NCBI GenBank assembly: GCA_029204045.2
Contig: CM055067.1
Coordinates: forward strand, 25,742,838-25,806,837
DNA from: Tillandsia leiboldiana
Lineage: Eukaryota > Streptophyta > Magnoliopsida > Poales > Bromeliaceae
Reading direction: 5' to 3'
DNA: 64,000 nt
This document shows positions 51,601-64,000 of the stretch, in pieces. The notes under the pieces are model-generated. The model was not told the origin of the DNA. It saw only the letters and a list, made by a program, of their open reading frames with translations, and did not search any database. Within the stretch, counting starts at the first letter, position 1; the number at the start of each line of letters is the position of its first letter. Both the position numbers and the translations under genes were made by a program.

Positions 51601-52757
51601 TGAGCTGTCCCAGAATTCCTCACAGAAAATGGGGTCCCAGTAAGTATGGAAAAACTCCTCGAAAAGCGCGAAACTACGGGATACAGAAAATACCTAGATC
51701 GAAGCTCTATCCGTCGCGGATCCAACGGCGAAGAAATCGCCCGAAAAGGTGGTCGGAGTAGGCCGGGGGAGCTCGCGCACCGACACGCGACGGGAGGAAA
51801 CATAAATGGACGAGCGCCGCGCCGCTCCGTAAAAAAGGAAACCTCAGGAAGCGTGCCACGTAAAATCCTGGAAATCCTCCAGAGGATGCAAAACACGAAG
51901 GGGAACAACTTTGCTGAAGAGTCCACGGCGAGAAGAAGCTCGGAAATGCCAAAAAAAGGAAGGAAGAAGCGGCTCGGATCGCTTAAATAGGCTGCTCAAA
52001 CAAATCAGGAAATGACGGATGTGTCCCGGTTTCCGGGCGCTCGGAGAATTCAGGCTGCTACAGTGTTGGGCCCGGCCCAACACTGTGCGCGCGCCCGAAT
52101 CCCTCACGGGCCTCCACGTAGCCCGCCAAACAGGCGACAGCAAGAACAACCATTCATTGCACGCCGCGTGGCCGCCCCGGACGCCGACACGTGGGCCGGC
52201 AGCCAGTCAACGCGCGCCTGGCGCGCGCACGTGTGTGCGCCATCGCCGCTTGCGCACCCCGCCAGGCACGCGCCCCGAGGCGGTCCAGCCTGGTCCGTGG
52301 TCCCGGTGCACTGCACCGGCCACTACAAGCCTGCCACGTGTCCAGAGCGGACCAGTGAAAAGATGCCACGTGGCAAGGCCCACCCGTGCGCAGCGCGCCT
52401 GCCCGCGCGAGCGCCCGCGCCTGCCCGCGCGCATGCCCGCGCGCCCTGGCCGCCGCGCTCCGCCGCTGCCCGCCGGCCGACGGAACAGTGTCAAGGTGCC
52501 TCGAAATTCGTGCGCATCATTCGGGCTTCGAAATAAACAAGTAAATTGTCCATTTTAATCATTTTCGCGCGCTGAATCCAAATCCGAAGTCCGATTTGCC
52601 CAATTCCACTTTTAAAATTTCCCAAAGGCCTCCGGTGATGCAAACTTAATCCCAAATTGCACCATTAATCCATTTCTTGGGCCCGACACGCGCACAAACA
52701 CCCCCAAAGGCCACTAATCCATCAGTAATCTCTTAAGTGGGGATTCGGGTCCTCACA
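48630..52757 (-). repeat. 3' LTR of LARD 2
   Basis: U5 hairpin ATACGGG/CCCGTAT (48685-48702), superfamily R/U5, a minus-strand TATA-like TATTTAAG near 51981, and a GC-rich U3 with a 25-bp palindrome centred at 52072. A direct repeat of CCAAAACTGGGCCAG lies at 49441-49501. Confidence 0.85.
52060..52084. promoter_or_regulatory. 25-bp palindrome in LARD 2 U3
   Basis: CAGTGTTGGGCC and its exact complement flank a single central C. The second LTR has it near 58408-58432 with one mismatch, and a half-site opens the window (position 1-14). Confidence 0.45.
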
Positions 52758-53840
52758 TCCTCTCCCACTAAAAGAAAGTTTCGTCCTCGAAACTAACACG
52801 GCTCAAAAAGGGAGTCCCAAAGCCAAAGGTAAGTATCCATCAACACCATCTCCAGCTCCCCAGTCGCTACGCACACTCCGCGAAGCGAATCCACACGGTA
52901 AAGGGTCCAAAAGCTGGGAAAACCTCAAGAATTCCAAAAGACAGGGGACAAGGAAGAACGACCAACTCTACTCGTCCGAAACTACACGAATTACGCCAAC
53001 ACAACCAACAAGAAGGGTAAAGGCCCCACCGGCATGAAAGTCATCAACCCCAACTCTCAATTTAGAAAACGGCTAAAATTAACGAAAAGTCTGAAAATTC
53101 CGAAAGGACCAGTGCCTTCGCCCCAATCAAACAAGAACAGGTTCGGGCACCGTCTCCATTTCTAGAGCAGTCTTTCGAAGTTTTCGTCCTGTTCGAAAAT
53201 TTCAGCACAAGAGCGAGAAAAGGGAGAGAAGTGTTGAAGTCGTTCCTGCCGTGGCTACGAAACGAAAGCTACGATGTAACCGTGACCCCTAAGGACACAA
53301 CCTCACATCCTAATCGTCACCTACGCTCAAAGAGTAGCATCTAACCCCAAAACCGCTGAAGCCACAGCTACAGGAAGGATACCCCGGTGATCTGAGAAAA
53401 TGAACTCCTGATGTCCAACTCGCGGAAGGTCACTGTCCTATATCCACAATCAGCAGTTGCACGATACCGCACCAACTGGTCCATCCCGCGTGCTCAATCT
53501 GAGTCGTGGAGTTGTCACCGAACCGTAACACCTGCCGGTATAATTCCAAGTCTCAACTGTACTGGACACAATCCACTAGGCTCCCCCACATGCACAACAC
53601 CAACAGGAGCCTGTACCTCTAGTGCACGTGGTAACAACTCTACCTCCAGTCCAGATAGGAAAGCCAAAAACACTCAACTCAGACTGCTGTAAAGAAATCA
53701 TGCCCGCGACAACCTGGTCCACTGCCGTAGCGCCCTCCAACCGGGCGGTACAGACTCATCCGCTCGATGTAGGTGGTCGTCGCTCAGTCTGCCTCTGCTC
53801 ACACTGGGGTGACAAATGCGGTCTTCCGTAGACAACCAAT
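52758..53840 (-). other. LARD 2 non-coding interior
   Basis: Polypurine tract (AGTGGGAGAGGA on the minus strand), GTTTCG-type hairpin, then sequence sharing blocks with 26930-27060 of LARD 1. No pol motif on either strand; short ORFs are not supported. Confidence 0.6.
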
Positions 53841-54700
53841 CTATGCTACCGCTGCGCCACTCAGATGTAGGTGCTGATGCTGCCATCGGGGTCCACCCGA
53901 TCTCTGGCATCTCAAAAATCCGCTACCCTGGAAAAAGAAATCAGAAATGCCTCCACCGACCGATCTATCCTCCATCACCCGGCACGAAACAACAAAATCC
54001 AGAACTCGCCTCTGGCGGCAGATCCCTATCCAAAGGAACTGCAACGCCACGCTCCATACACCACGCCCACTCCATCGAAGCGTCAATAATCCATAACGGA
54101 GGGACCAACTAAACTGAAAGGTATCCTGGCGCAATCCATTCCCAGTCAAACATATCCTATGCGCCTCGTCCCTCGAAACCTCGAGCGTGCAGTTCAACAA
54201 CTGTATAAACTCCCTAGCACAGGGAGGCTCTCAGATAGTCTCTCCATCACCACCAACCCCAATTCTACCTACAAAGGCTCCAACTCAAACCTATGAATCG
54301 GGATGGTTCAGACTGCCGGGACTGGCTCCATCGATCGATGATCTCCCAAACTCATCTACTAACCGCTATCCACCCTGCCTCAGTACCTCGGCACTGCTCG
54401 TCGGCACGAAGGGGTCTGCTCGCTCCATCGGTGCCGCTGGTACAACTGAATATGCCACTGCATAGGAAGAAAGTGCTGGAGGACACTCAAGCGGTACTGC
54501 AACTGGCTGTGCTCTCTGCTCCAACAAACGCATCAACGTTCCATGGCCTCCTCCTGGCATCGGACAGCCTCCGACAACTGTGCCTTCTAGATCCATAACT
54601 CCTGGGTCTCGCTCTGCTCTGATAGCTCTGCCTCCCGCTGCTCGGGTTACTCATCAGATGCGGGATGTGCCCTCTTCGCTACACGACGTCTCAGGGGCAT
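53841..54700 (-). pseudogene. gag: Decayed gag of LARD 2
   Basis: It starts MPLRRRVAKRAHP at 54700. Then come LMRLLEQRAQPVAVPLE (about 54530) and, in another frame, SRDEAHRICLTGNGLRQDTF (about 54160), matching in order the MLMLEQRAQPVVAPPES and ARDEAHRIYMFERGLRWDIY segments of the Tekay gag. Several frameshifts and stops; more of gag survives here than in LARD 1. Confidence 0.8.
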
Positions 54701-54977
54701 CATAGTCCACTGCACAATAACAAACATCAGGACACAAAACCAAACGACCCAATCCAGCGAAAGTCTAAGACATGTCATCCATTCCATAGCATTATGTTGT
54801 CTGCAGCCAACATAATCGCGTAGGAGAATAAACATGCCAATCACTCATCCCATCTCTGGGAGAGGTATAAAACTCAATCAGGAATCTCGCTAAAAGTCAC
54901 GACTCTCACGTAGTCATCCTAATGTCCAACCACAAGCCTAGGGTTTCTAAGTCCACCATGCATGACCTACAACCTAG

Positions 54978-54989
54978 GCTCTGATACCA
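54978..54989 (-). promoter_or_regulatory. Primer-binding site of LARD 2
   Basis: Minus strand TGGTATCAGAGC, intact Met site, eight bases from the 5' LTR. Confidence 0.88.
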
Positions 54990-54997
54990 CTCTAATC

Positions 54998-57900
54998 GTC
55001 ACGCCCCGGCGTCGAAACTGCGACCCGGGTCTCGCCAACAGATCCGCCGCCCATACGGGAAGCCCCGTATAGACGAAGCGACTAACCTGCAAAAGATCAA
55101 CTATACTATACAGATATCAGAGCTGAAAGTAAAATAATCTGCTGTAAAAGTAAATCAACTACTGTACAACTGGAAATAAGATACAATGTCCATCTCACAA
55201 ATACGATCATATACAAAGTCCTCTAATACAAAACTCAGAACTCAACAGGGAGATATCCTCCAATAAATACATCAGTGTACAGGCTCTCAATACATAAAAC
55301 ATCCTCACTACATCAGTCTCTCAAAAGAGGAAAAACAACTAATCTACTGAAGCTCTCCTCCGAAGGGGGTACCGCTACACTCCAACGACGGGTAGGGAAC
55401 TAGCTCGCGACTCCCTCGCCTCGGTCAGAAGAAATAGCAACTGGAGAACAGGAACAGGAGAAGAAGTCCCTGGGGAAAAAACACCACGACGGGTGTGAGA
55501 ACTACTTCCCCACAGTAGTTCTCAGTGGGTGCCGCCAACAAGCCCAACGGTCTGCCCACTAAGTCTACTAGAGGCATAAAGTAACAATAATAATACTGAA
55601 ATGAAAGGGCTGAAAAAAGTAACTCTACAGCTATTATGCCTCTATCTAGATGCTCAAAAAGTGGAACAGATGGAAACATGATGCATCTACTAACCCTCAA
55701 CATCCAGATCACCCAATCTACCTGACTGCCTCCTCGGGTCCAGTCAAACCTGCGCCTACCTACTGCCGTTACATCCCGGAGGACCGGACTGACGTAGGGC
55801 GTCCGTAGCTGCCAAAACTGGGCCAGCCAGAGGGACTGTGTCCGTAACTGCCAAAACTGGGCCAGTGAGAGGGACGGCGTCGACAAGTCGCGATACCAAA
55901 GTGCAGACCCACCCCGGACGTGGCACTCGAGGGGAGCGACCCCAACGAGGACAAGGGTATCCGCGCACTCTGTCGAGCTCAAGTGGCACTGCAGGCTATA
56001 GTCCAAAATCCACGCTCACACTCTGAACGAAAAGACTCAGAATCCTCAATCATCTCGCACAACGGTCGGAGCACTCTCGACGACTCAGCTGATCAGCTCT
56101 CACGAACACGAGACACTAGCCTCTCCAACAGCTCACAGCACAAAACACACTGGCTGGAGATACTCCACAGCCAGGATCGACCCACAACTCAGAGCCAACA
56201 AAACAAGTCGGACAACACTCAACGACCCGGACCACCGTCAATCCCGACGGTTCCCAACAACACTGGCCAGAGGATACCCGACAGCCCAGGATCACCGTCT
56301 ACACAACGGCTCCCCGCGACAGAACAACAACTCACAGATAACTCAAGAAGGGCCGACACCATAAGGGTTTGGAAAACCCGATAGGTCGGTGCTAAGAACC
56401 CTATCAAACAAGAACAGACTCTATGCTCCGCCTATCGAAGTTCCCGGCCCCCTTATAGTTTGGGAACACGACAACCTCGGTACAACACGCAGAAGACACC
56501 AACCAGCCCGAAAGTTCCGGGAGACCAACACCTACAACCCTATCAAACAAGAACAGGTTCCAGGCTCGGCCCCGTGGCTTTCGTCCCAACAAAGGAACGA
56601 CCCCTAGAACCCAGACCACTCGAATCCTTTCGAGTGGGAATTTACAGGAAAAGGGTGACATTTGTTACTGAAAACCATTTTCACTCAAACCCACGCAGGG
56701 TGAGGACTAAAAGTAGTTCCCTTTTTTGAAAAAACTATCTTGATTTGAGAAGAAACCGATTTTAAAAATTTTTAGTTCTTTTAGGAAAAACAGTTAGAAA
56801 ATAAGTATTTATACCCAAACCTCGAAGGACTGATGCCTTTGTCCAATCAAACAAGAACAGACTCCAGCGGCCCTTCAATGCTTGGAAGAAAACATTGGTA
56901 GACTAAAATCATGTGTATGTCGAAAAGGGTTCTGGGTTCTAGGTCCTGCTAACACTGGTACACCACTGCCACTAACACAGTGGCGACAACCCAAACAGGG
57001 AAACAAGACCTCCGGGACGACCGTTTACCCAAACGGTTCCCGGCACAGACAAGCGATCAACACATCTACCAGACTCCACTCTGCTCCCAAGCACGAGTGC
57101 AAATGCATCCCACACTAAAAGGAAGTCCCGACCGCTCGGCCCACTACCCGGCGAGGAAGACACTATGTCCAGGAATAGAAGAATAGTGTGGATGTCTAAA
57201 GCATAAATAAACCTAGCCCAGATGAGGGATTTCTACTAATCTGGTTACACATGCAACATGACAGGGTGCTAGGTCAAGTTCCAATAACTATAATTTAACA
57301 GGTGGTAGGAAGCAAAAGAGATCATCAGATAAATACAAGGAATAACAATTCCTATATTCTAGCATGCTACACAAGAATCCACTATCATGCATGGTCCTAC
57401 AATAGCAGAATAATGTCCAGTCCATCAAACATGGAGACAAGGCCACCCACCTGAAGACGCTAACTGTCCAAGATCCAACAGCTGAAAACACCAGGAAAAG
57501 CAACCACCAATAATCCACAGTGCCAAAATCCCAGAACAACTCCTCCTGGGTACAACACAGGGTTCACAGTTACACTTTATTCCCAAAATTACCCAAATTA
57601 TCGTAATCTGAAAACAGCCTCAAAGATGCAATTTTTCACCTGCAGAAGGCTCCAAAAATTCTGATAAAAATACTACAGCGATCCTCGCGTCGAGACCTTC
57701 GAAACGGGTTCCTGCACGCCCAATTCCGAGCACCGTAGGCCAAGTTACAAATTCCACAGTAACAGTGCGCAAAATCTCACAACCACACAACTGTAATCCA
57801 TACACAGATAAAGGGAGGAAATATACCTTCGGGAAAAATCTCAGAAAAAATCCCAAAAAAAACGGTGATAATCCTCGCGTCGCGTAGATGCAAAAAAGTG

Positions 57901-58485
57901 CATGGCTCGTCTCAATCCGATGTCCAGCGCGAAGATATCCACGAAACAACGTGCGCTGTCCCAGAATTCCTCACAGAAATGGGTCCCAGTAAGTATGGAA
58001 AAACTCCTCAAAAGCGCAAAAGAAACTATGGGAAAGAAAATACCTAGATCGAAGCTCTGTCCTCGCGGATCCAACGGCGAAGAAATCGCCCGAAAAGGTG
58101 TCGGAGTAGGCCGGGGGAGCTCGCGCACCGACACGCGACGGGAGGAAAAACACAAATGGACGAGCGTCCGCGCCGCGCCGTAAAAAAGGAAACCTCGGGA
58201 AGCGTGCCACGTAAAATCCTAGAATCCTCCAGAGGATGCAGAACACGAAGGGAAGCAAATTGCTGAAGAGTCCACGGCGAGAAGAATCTCGGAAATGCGC
58301 GAAAAAAGAAGGAAGAAGCGCTCGGATCGCTTAAATAGGCTGCTCAAACAAATCAGAAATACGGATGTGGCCCAGTTTCCGGGGCGCTCGAAGAATTCGG
58401 GCTGCAACAGTGTTGGGCCCGGCCCAACAGTGCGCGCCGAATGCCTTACGAGCCTCCACGTAGCCCGCCAAACAGGCGACAGCAA
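54998..58485 (-). repeat. 5' LTR of LARD 2, truncated by the gap
   Basis: Collinear with 48630-52120, with many single-base insertions and deletions, often in homopolymers. About 640 bp of U3 is missing at the gap. Confidence 0.85.
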
Positions 58486-58585
58486 NNNNNNNNNNNNNNN
58501 NNNNNNNNNNNNNNNNNNNNNNNNNNNNNNNNNNNNNNNNNNNNNNNNNNNNNNNNNNNNNNNNNNNNNNNNNNNNNNNNNNNNN
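58486..58585. other. Assembly gap (100 N)
   Basis: Exactly 100 N, a conventional placeholder of unknown true size. Sequence on the two sides is not contiguous in any known element order without roughly 1 kb of missing LTR. Confidence 0.98.
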
Positions 58586-61172
58586 AATCGAGGGGAGCTA
58601 CCCACACGAGGAAAGTAACCATGTCACAAGTATCATAAAAGCAGGACTGGATCACTACTATGCTCAAGTGGAACAAATCCCTCCACTAAAGAAACCCCGA
58701 TCCCCAATCTGATGCATAAGTAAACATCCGGTCAAACCGCCCAATATCCGCGATTGCCGCAATACCCCACAATCCACAATCAAGTCCAATAGCCGACACC
58801 TGGTCAACCGACCAATATCCGCGGTCGCTGCAATACCCCCCAATCCAGGCCCCGGCTACACTATCCCAAACCCCTGCTTGAACACGAGCAAGCAACAAGA
58901 ACCACCTGACTAACGATAAGGAGAATAGCAGCAAACATGGTTTCTCCTAAGTCAAGTTCCAATATGACAGTTGTAGCAATAAAAGATGGCCTATCTAGAT
59001 GTCCATACAAGCATGCAAGTGTTCTCAGAAAGATAAAAGGAGGATTATCATGCTATAATCTCGCAAAGAATAAGTCATCGGTCATAACCACCGTCCACCT
59101 ATGCATGTCCATAATATCCTCAAGTAGTACCCACTATCAAGCTAAATCACTTGTCCCAATTTAATATTCGATTCCACATGCAATGTTAAGTGCTAACATA
59201 GCAATCCATATGTCCAAAGAAGCATGCATAAGTTCCAACCCCACTTGTTAATCAATAATCCTAATAAGGGGGATCATTCTAATAATCCTAGTGAGCATGT
59301 CGAAATAGAGGTAAACAACAACCACCCACCTCGGCCGCGTAGCACGAATCCAAATACGGCCTCCACCAGGTAAACGCGGCACACCGCAAAAACTGCAAAG
59401 ATAACCCAAACGGCGTACAATTAATCTCAAAAATGCACAATCTGCCACGGTCCATACAACCAGTCCCGAAAATGGCTAAATTTTACCTACAAGATGATCT
59501 CAAAAAAAATCCGGAAAAAATTGACCGTTGCGATCCTCGCGTCGAGTAGATGAAGATCAAGTACTCGCACGTCCCGTTCCGACACATGTAGGCCAAGATA
59601 CAAATTAAACACCGCGGTACTCGCGAAACTCCCAAAAACACAATCTGCAATAATCCGCCCAGAAAAAGTAGGATTCTCACCTTCGAGACATCCTCCAAAA
59701 ATCCCAGAAAAATCACGACAATGTTCATTGCGATGCGTAGATGAAGATTAAGTACTTGCACTCCTCATTCCGATGCTTGTTGGCCGAGATATCCCACAAT
59801 TACTCCCATACTGTCCAAAACTCCGCCCAGAAAATAGGGTCACAAAATGATCCGAAAAACCAAGAGGAATGGAAAGAAACTATAAACACGAGAATCGAAG
59901 CCCTACCTATCATGGAAACATCGGCGAAAGAATCACCCAAAAATTCCTTCGGGGCAGCCCAGGGGAGCCCGCGCACCGAAACACGATGGAAAAGTCGCCG
60001 GAGAAGGAGCGTCGCGGTGCGCCGAATCGCAGTAGACGTCGAAGTCGCGGCCTCCAAAAATCCATGGACTCCTCCACAAGGTGCAGAACAAAAAGAGGTA
60101 GAGGTCCACTGTAGAAATCCCCCAGAGAAAATGGCTCAGAAAAATGGATAACAGCTGCTAAAGGGGGCCTATTTATAGGCCCAGCCCGAAAAACCAAATT
60201 TTCGGATTTGGGCCGAATTCGGCCCAAAGATTCGGGTGCTCGATTCCTTCGTGCGCACAAATCACGCCCGCGAGCTCCGTCCGACCAGCGCCCGGATCCA
60301 CCGCTCTTGGCGCGTGTTCCGAACACGGGACAGCGCGTGCAAGCGCACCGGGGCGCTACCGTGTGTGGACCGCGTCGGTCAACGCGGGTAGGTGGCGCCT
60401 GCGAATCATCGGGCGCCACGTGGCCCGCATTGATGGCCCCTGACTGCGCCCTGCCGCGCCGCCTGACACCCTGCCACGCACGCGCCCCAAGGCGCTCCCG
60501 TGCGCCTCCGTGGACCGCGCCCTCGAGAGCCCGCCAACCAGAAGCCGCCACGGTCCGCCCCCGGTCCATGCGCCACCCCGCGCCTCTCCGTGGACCGCGC
60601 CTCCTGCACCAACCAACCCGCTGCTGCCATGTGTCCTTAGCCAGCCAATAGGAAACCGCCACATGGCACACCCAACCACCCTAACCGCGCCTGCCCGCGC
60701 TCCTGCCAGCCTGCCCGACCTGCCGCGCGCTCCCGCGTGGACCGCGCGCGCAGCACCGACCAACCCGGGGCTGCCACGTGTCCACGCCCCGTCCATGCAC
60801 CCGGCCACGTGCCTACGTGGACCGCGCGCTGCTCCGTGGACCGTGCACGCTGCTCCGGCCAATCCGGCTCCTCCCGTGCATCCGAAAACACAAAAAACTT
60901 CAGGGTGTCCGTTTTTAGGCGTCCGGACTCAGAAAAAATACAACCAAGTAGTCAATTTCCATCGTTTTCCGCGTTGAATCCAAATCTGATGTCCATTTTG
61001 CGCAAAACCACTTCTAAAATTCGACGGGTGCATCCGAATACACTCGTGATCCAGTCAACGCACTGTGCCCCTTTCTTGAGTCCGATACGCACCCAACACC
61101 CCAACACCCAACAAATGCCTCCGGAAGCTGCTGATCCAACAGTAATCCTCTCGCGGAAATTCGGGTCTCACA
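58586..61172 (-). repeat. LTR-A copy after the gap
   Basis: Repeats 43641-46228 almost base for base (offset near 14,948), differing mainly by one-base indels. It begins at LTR position about 838. Confidence 0.88.
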
Positions 61173-63055
61173 TCGTCCCCCACTAAAAGAAAGTTTCGTC
61201 CTCGAAACTAAAGTCATCCCTCGAGCCGGAAATCCATTAATAAGATTTCCAATCATCAACGACTCAAGCTCCCAAGGCTGTCTATAAACTCCTCCAGAAA
61301 CGCGAAGCAAACCTCGGGTCTCTATCTGATACAACATAGCGGCGGGGCACTGCAGGTAACCGCACCACCTCATCCAAGTAAAACTGAGCTAGCCGTTCGA
61401 GTGACCAAGTAGTCTATATCGATAAAAAGCATCCGTTCCTCCTAGGGCCCCCGGTGATTCTACCACAAAGTCCAACGACACAAAAGCTTGGTCCCCGTAC
61501 CTCCATACTCCCAAAGTATCCACTATAAAGTCCCCCGACTGATCGCTCGGATTTTGATCTCTAATCCTTAAGCCGTCGGGACGCACAAGCAATTACCCTG
61601 CTCTCCTGCATCAACACGCATCCAAGTACGGTAAAAAAATCCAGTTTATCAAATCCATCACTGCAGCAGGGGCATTAGTCAATCCAAAAGGCGTGACTGT
61701 GAACTCATAATGCCCGTACCGTTACCAGAAGCTGTCTTCGAAAAGTCCTCAACCTTCACCTTCAGTTGGTGGTAACCAGATTGCAAATCAATCTTCGAGA
61801 AGACACAAGACCCTTCCAGCTGGTCCACCAATCCTCCATGCTCGGCAAAAGGGTACTTGTTCCTGATGGTCGCTTCATCCAATCCTCGGTAGTCCACGCA
61901 AAGCCGAAGTGAACCATCCTTCCACAACACGAATAGCACCGGCACTCCCCAAGGCTACACACTAGGTCAGACCAAATTCCCTATCCAACGAATCCTGGAG
62001 TTGCGTCTTCCACTCCCCAACTGGTGGCATGCTAGTCAACTTCCAAAAGAAATACATCCGGGAACTCGTAAACAAAAGGGGTATCCCCGAGTCCCGGCGC
62101 CGCCGTAGGCCCCTCAACTATGCTAGCCAAAAAGGCTACGCACCCACAGTGAAACATCCGCCTCGCTCGCGAAGTCAAAACCAATAGAGGCGAAGATAAC
62201 CCTCAAGCATCCCAGGTACACCAACACCTCCTGGCCTGGCTCCCCAAGAAAATCGTTCTCACGGCACAATCAACCGCCGCGAAAAGAAGGAAATACCGAG
62301 CCAGCCAATCATCCTAAGTACCACAACAAAGTACCGCAGCTGAGTCAAGACCATCAGGTCTACTGGCATAATCCAGGACTCATCTGCTTCGGGCAGGACC
62401 AACGACACTCCTCCATGTGCCAAGTGATCGGGAATATGAACCTCCCGTGCACGAGGTGACCGTCCTACCCCTAACCCATGCAATGAAGTAAATGCACTCC
62501 TAACAAATGACTAGGATGCTCAAGTGCAATACAATGCGAAATCTAATGCCAGAAAGTAAAATAATACCTCCCACCACATGGTCGGCTACTGTAAAGTCCT
62601 CCACCTAAGCGGCATAAACCCGACCGCTCTGAGCCGGCGGCCGGTGATCAGCAGGGTAAAAAGAAGGTGATATGCTCGCTGGAGCATGAGGCCGCTGGGC
62701 TGACGACCGCTGCTGAGATGAAAAAGGAGCCGATGCTGAAAAAGGTGATGCTGAGGTCGAAAAGGGGCATGAAGCTCGAATGTGGCCTGACTGTCCACAT
62801 TTATAACAACGACCCCACCTCTAATCAAAGGTGTGCGACAGATAAGGTCCTCCACAGAATATACATCTGTCTCTGTTGCGAAGCCGTTGCTGTCCTGGTG
62901 CTGCTGTCTCTGTATCTGTTGCTGCGATCCCTGATGCAGCTGCGGTGGCCTCTGGGATCCACCAGGCCCTCGCTGCTCCGAACACCCACGGCTATAGAAC
63001 TGAGGCAGCGGCAGTCTCCACGAACTGGCCTGTCCCCCGTCCTCGGGTGCTGGTC
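61173..63055 (-). pseudogene. Relic gag-pol interior, second copy
   Basis: Repeats 46229-48112 with the same deletions and the same truncated RT (61679-61945), protease linker (near 62370) and gag pieces (62586-63055). Shared breakpoints show that both copies descend from one already damaged interior, or are the same locus assembled twice. Confidence 0.85.
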
Positions 63056-63567
63056 TGTCACGCCTCGGATGTAAACCAGAACCGGGCCCGTCTATAGATC
63101 CGCCGTGCACACGGAATTTCTCGCGTACACGAAGCGCCAGTAACCTGCTCAGATATAAGAGATAATAACAGAGAGCATAAAACAAAGCTGAACTAAAAAC
63201 TAATACATTTCAGACTGAAGCTGCAAATAAAATACAGTACATCTGTAAAAATAATACATCTGTCTCTCCCAGCTCACCAAAAGATACAAACAGCTGGCTA
63301 AAGCCAGACCCAAAAGTAAAATACAACTGTCTGAGGAAAAAAGGTACACCAACAGTCCAGCAAACACGCTCATCCTACCCCGAAATCTATCTACTCAGCC
63401 GTACTCTCTCTCCGACCCGCCGCTGAAAGCCTAGCAGCACCCGCAGAAGACACTGCAAAACAAAGGAGAAGAAAAAGAGGAAAGAAGAATGGGGGTGAGA
63501 ACTATAGTAAACCAGTAGCCTCCCATAGGGTAAAGCCTCAAACTCCGACGCACCCACTAGGTCTACC
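63056..63567 (-). repeat. LTR-A type fragment, second copy
   Basis: Repeats 48113-48629, again abutting gag and again interrupted at the same base by a LARD 2 LTR. Confidence 0.85.
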
Positions 63568-64000
63568 TGTCACGCCCCGGCGTCGAAACTGCGACCCGGG
63601 CTCGCCAACAAATCCGCCGCCCATACGGGAAGCCCCGTATAGACGAAGCGACTAACCTGCAAAAGATCAACTATACTATACAGATATCAAAGCTGAAAGT
63701 AAAATAATCTGCTGTAAAAGTAAAATCAACTACTGTACAACTGGAAATAAAGATACAATGTCCATCTCCCAAATACGATCATATACAAAGTCCTCTAATA
63801 CAAAACTCAGAACTCAACAGGGAGATATCTCCAATAAATACATCAGTGTACAGGCTCTCAATAAATAAAACATCCTCACTACATCAGTCTCTCAAAAGAG
63901 GAAAAACAACTAATCTACTGAAGCTCTCCTCCGAAGGGGTACCGCTACACTCCAACGACGGGTAGGGAACTAGCTCGCGACTCCCTCGTCTCGGTCAGAA
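63568..64000 (-). repeat. LARD 2 3' LTR, start of second copy
   Basis: Repeats 48630-49062; runs off the window. Confidence 0.88.

Larger units (their letters stand above)
48630..58485 (-). mobile_element. LARD 2: second non-autonomous gypsy derivative
   Basis: LTRs at 48630-52757 (4128 bp) and 54998-58485 (cut by the gap; first T also missing), interior 2.24 kb. On the minus strand the LTR runs TGTGAGGACCCG...GGCGTGACA. A primer site (54978-54989), leader hairpin (54791-54816), gag start, polypurine tract and GTTTCG-type hairpin (52758-52805) are present; pol is absent. The interior shares blocks with LARD 1, so both belong to one LARD lineage despite different LTR lengths. The two LTRs differ mainly by single-base indels. 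Confidence 0.85.

Overview
This window looks like nuclear, gene-poor heterochromatin of a flowering plant. I found no convincing host gene, tRNA or rRNA locus. Almost every base belongs to LTR retrotransposons or their debris. The evidence for a plant is a chromodomain-bearing Ty3/gypsy (Tekay/Del-type) polyprotein, a Sirevirus-type Ty1/copia gag, a Cassandra TRIM carrying 5S-rRNA-like sequence, a Tourist-like MITE, and initiator-tRNA-Met primer sites. I cannot name the species. A run of exactly 100 N (58486-58585) shows this is scaffold sequence.

Layout. 1-8775: LTR pieces of one large gypsy superfamily. These are the 3' part of a plus-strand LTR (1-2454), two minus-strand LTR fragments, and a solo LTR of 3.8 kb with a 5-bp target-site duplication (TSD; 3607-7428). 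8776-10540: AT-rich DNA with a Helitron-like terminus and a Tourist-type MITE (9570-10537, TSD TTA). 10680-42057: a Tekay-like element (3.3-kb LTRs, TSD CATAT) into which everything to 39.1 kb has been inserted. A Cassandra TRIM (18612-19187, TSD GTGTA) splits its integrase. A gag-only Sirevirus relative (20215-39093, TSD GGTCC) splits its 3' LTR. That relative's gag is in turn split by a 12.5-kb non-autonomous LARD with 5.1-kb LTRs (21696-34178, TSD GCGGA). 42063-64000: older minus-strand gypsy material. It holds an LTR/internal/LTR block (42804-48629) invaded by a second LARD (48630-58485), then the gap, then a near-copy of 43641-49062 shifted by about 14.94 kb.

How the parts work together. 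The autonomous-type Tekay copy has lost function: eight in-frame stops, seven of them TAG, one gag frameshift and the Cassandra insertion. The two LARDs encode no enzymes, yet they keep its presumed cis-acting signals: the U5 end hairpins, the Met primer site, a leader hairpin before gag, and the GTTTCG/CGAAAC hairpin plus polypurine tract before the 3' LTR. Stem pairs co-vary between copies, which suggests selection on RNA structure and mobilisation in trans by a Tekay-type helper elsewhere. Two further regulatory patterns stand out. One is a U3 array of CCAAT-N10-CACG composites, matching the plant ER-stress element, at exact 82-bp spacing. The other is a row of five hairpins with one invariant TGGATT loop in the Sirevirus LTR leader.

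Limits. All identity statements are by eye. Element classes rest on motifs and termini, not on database searches.
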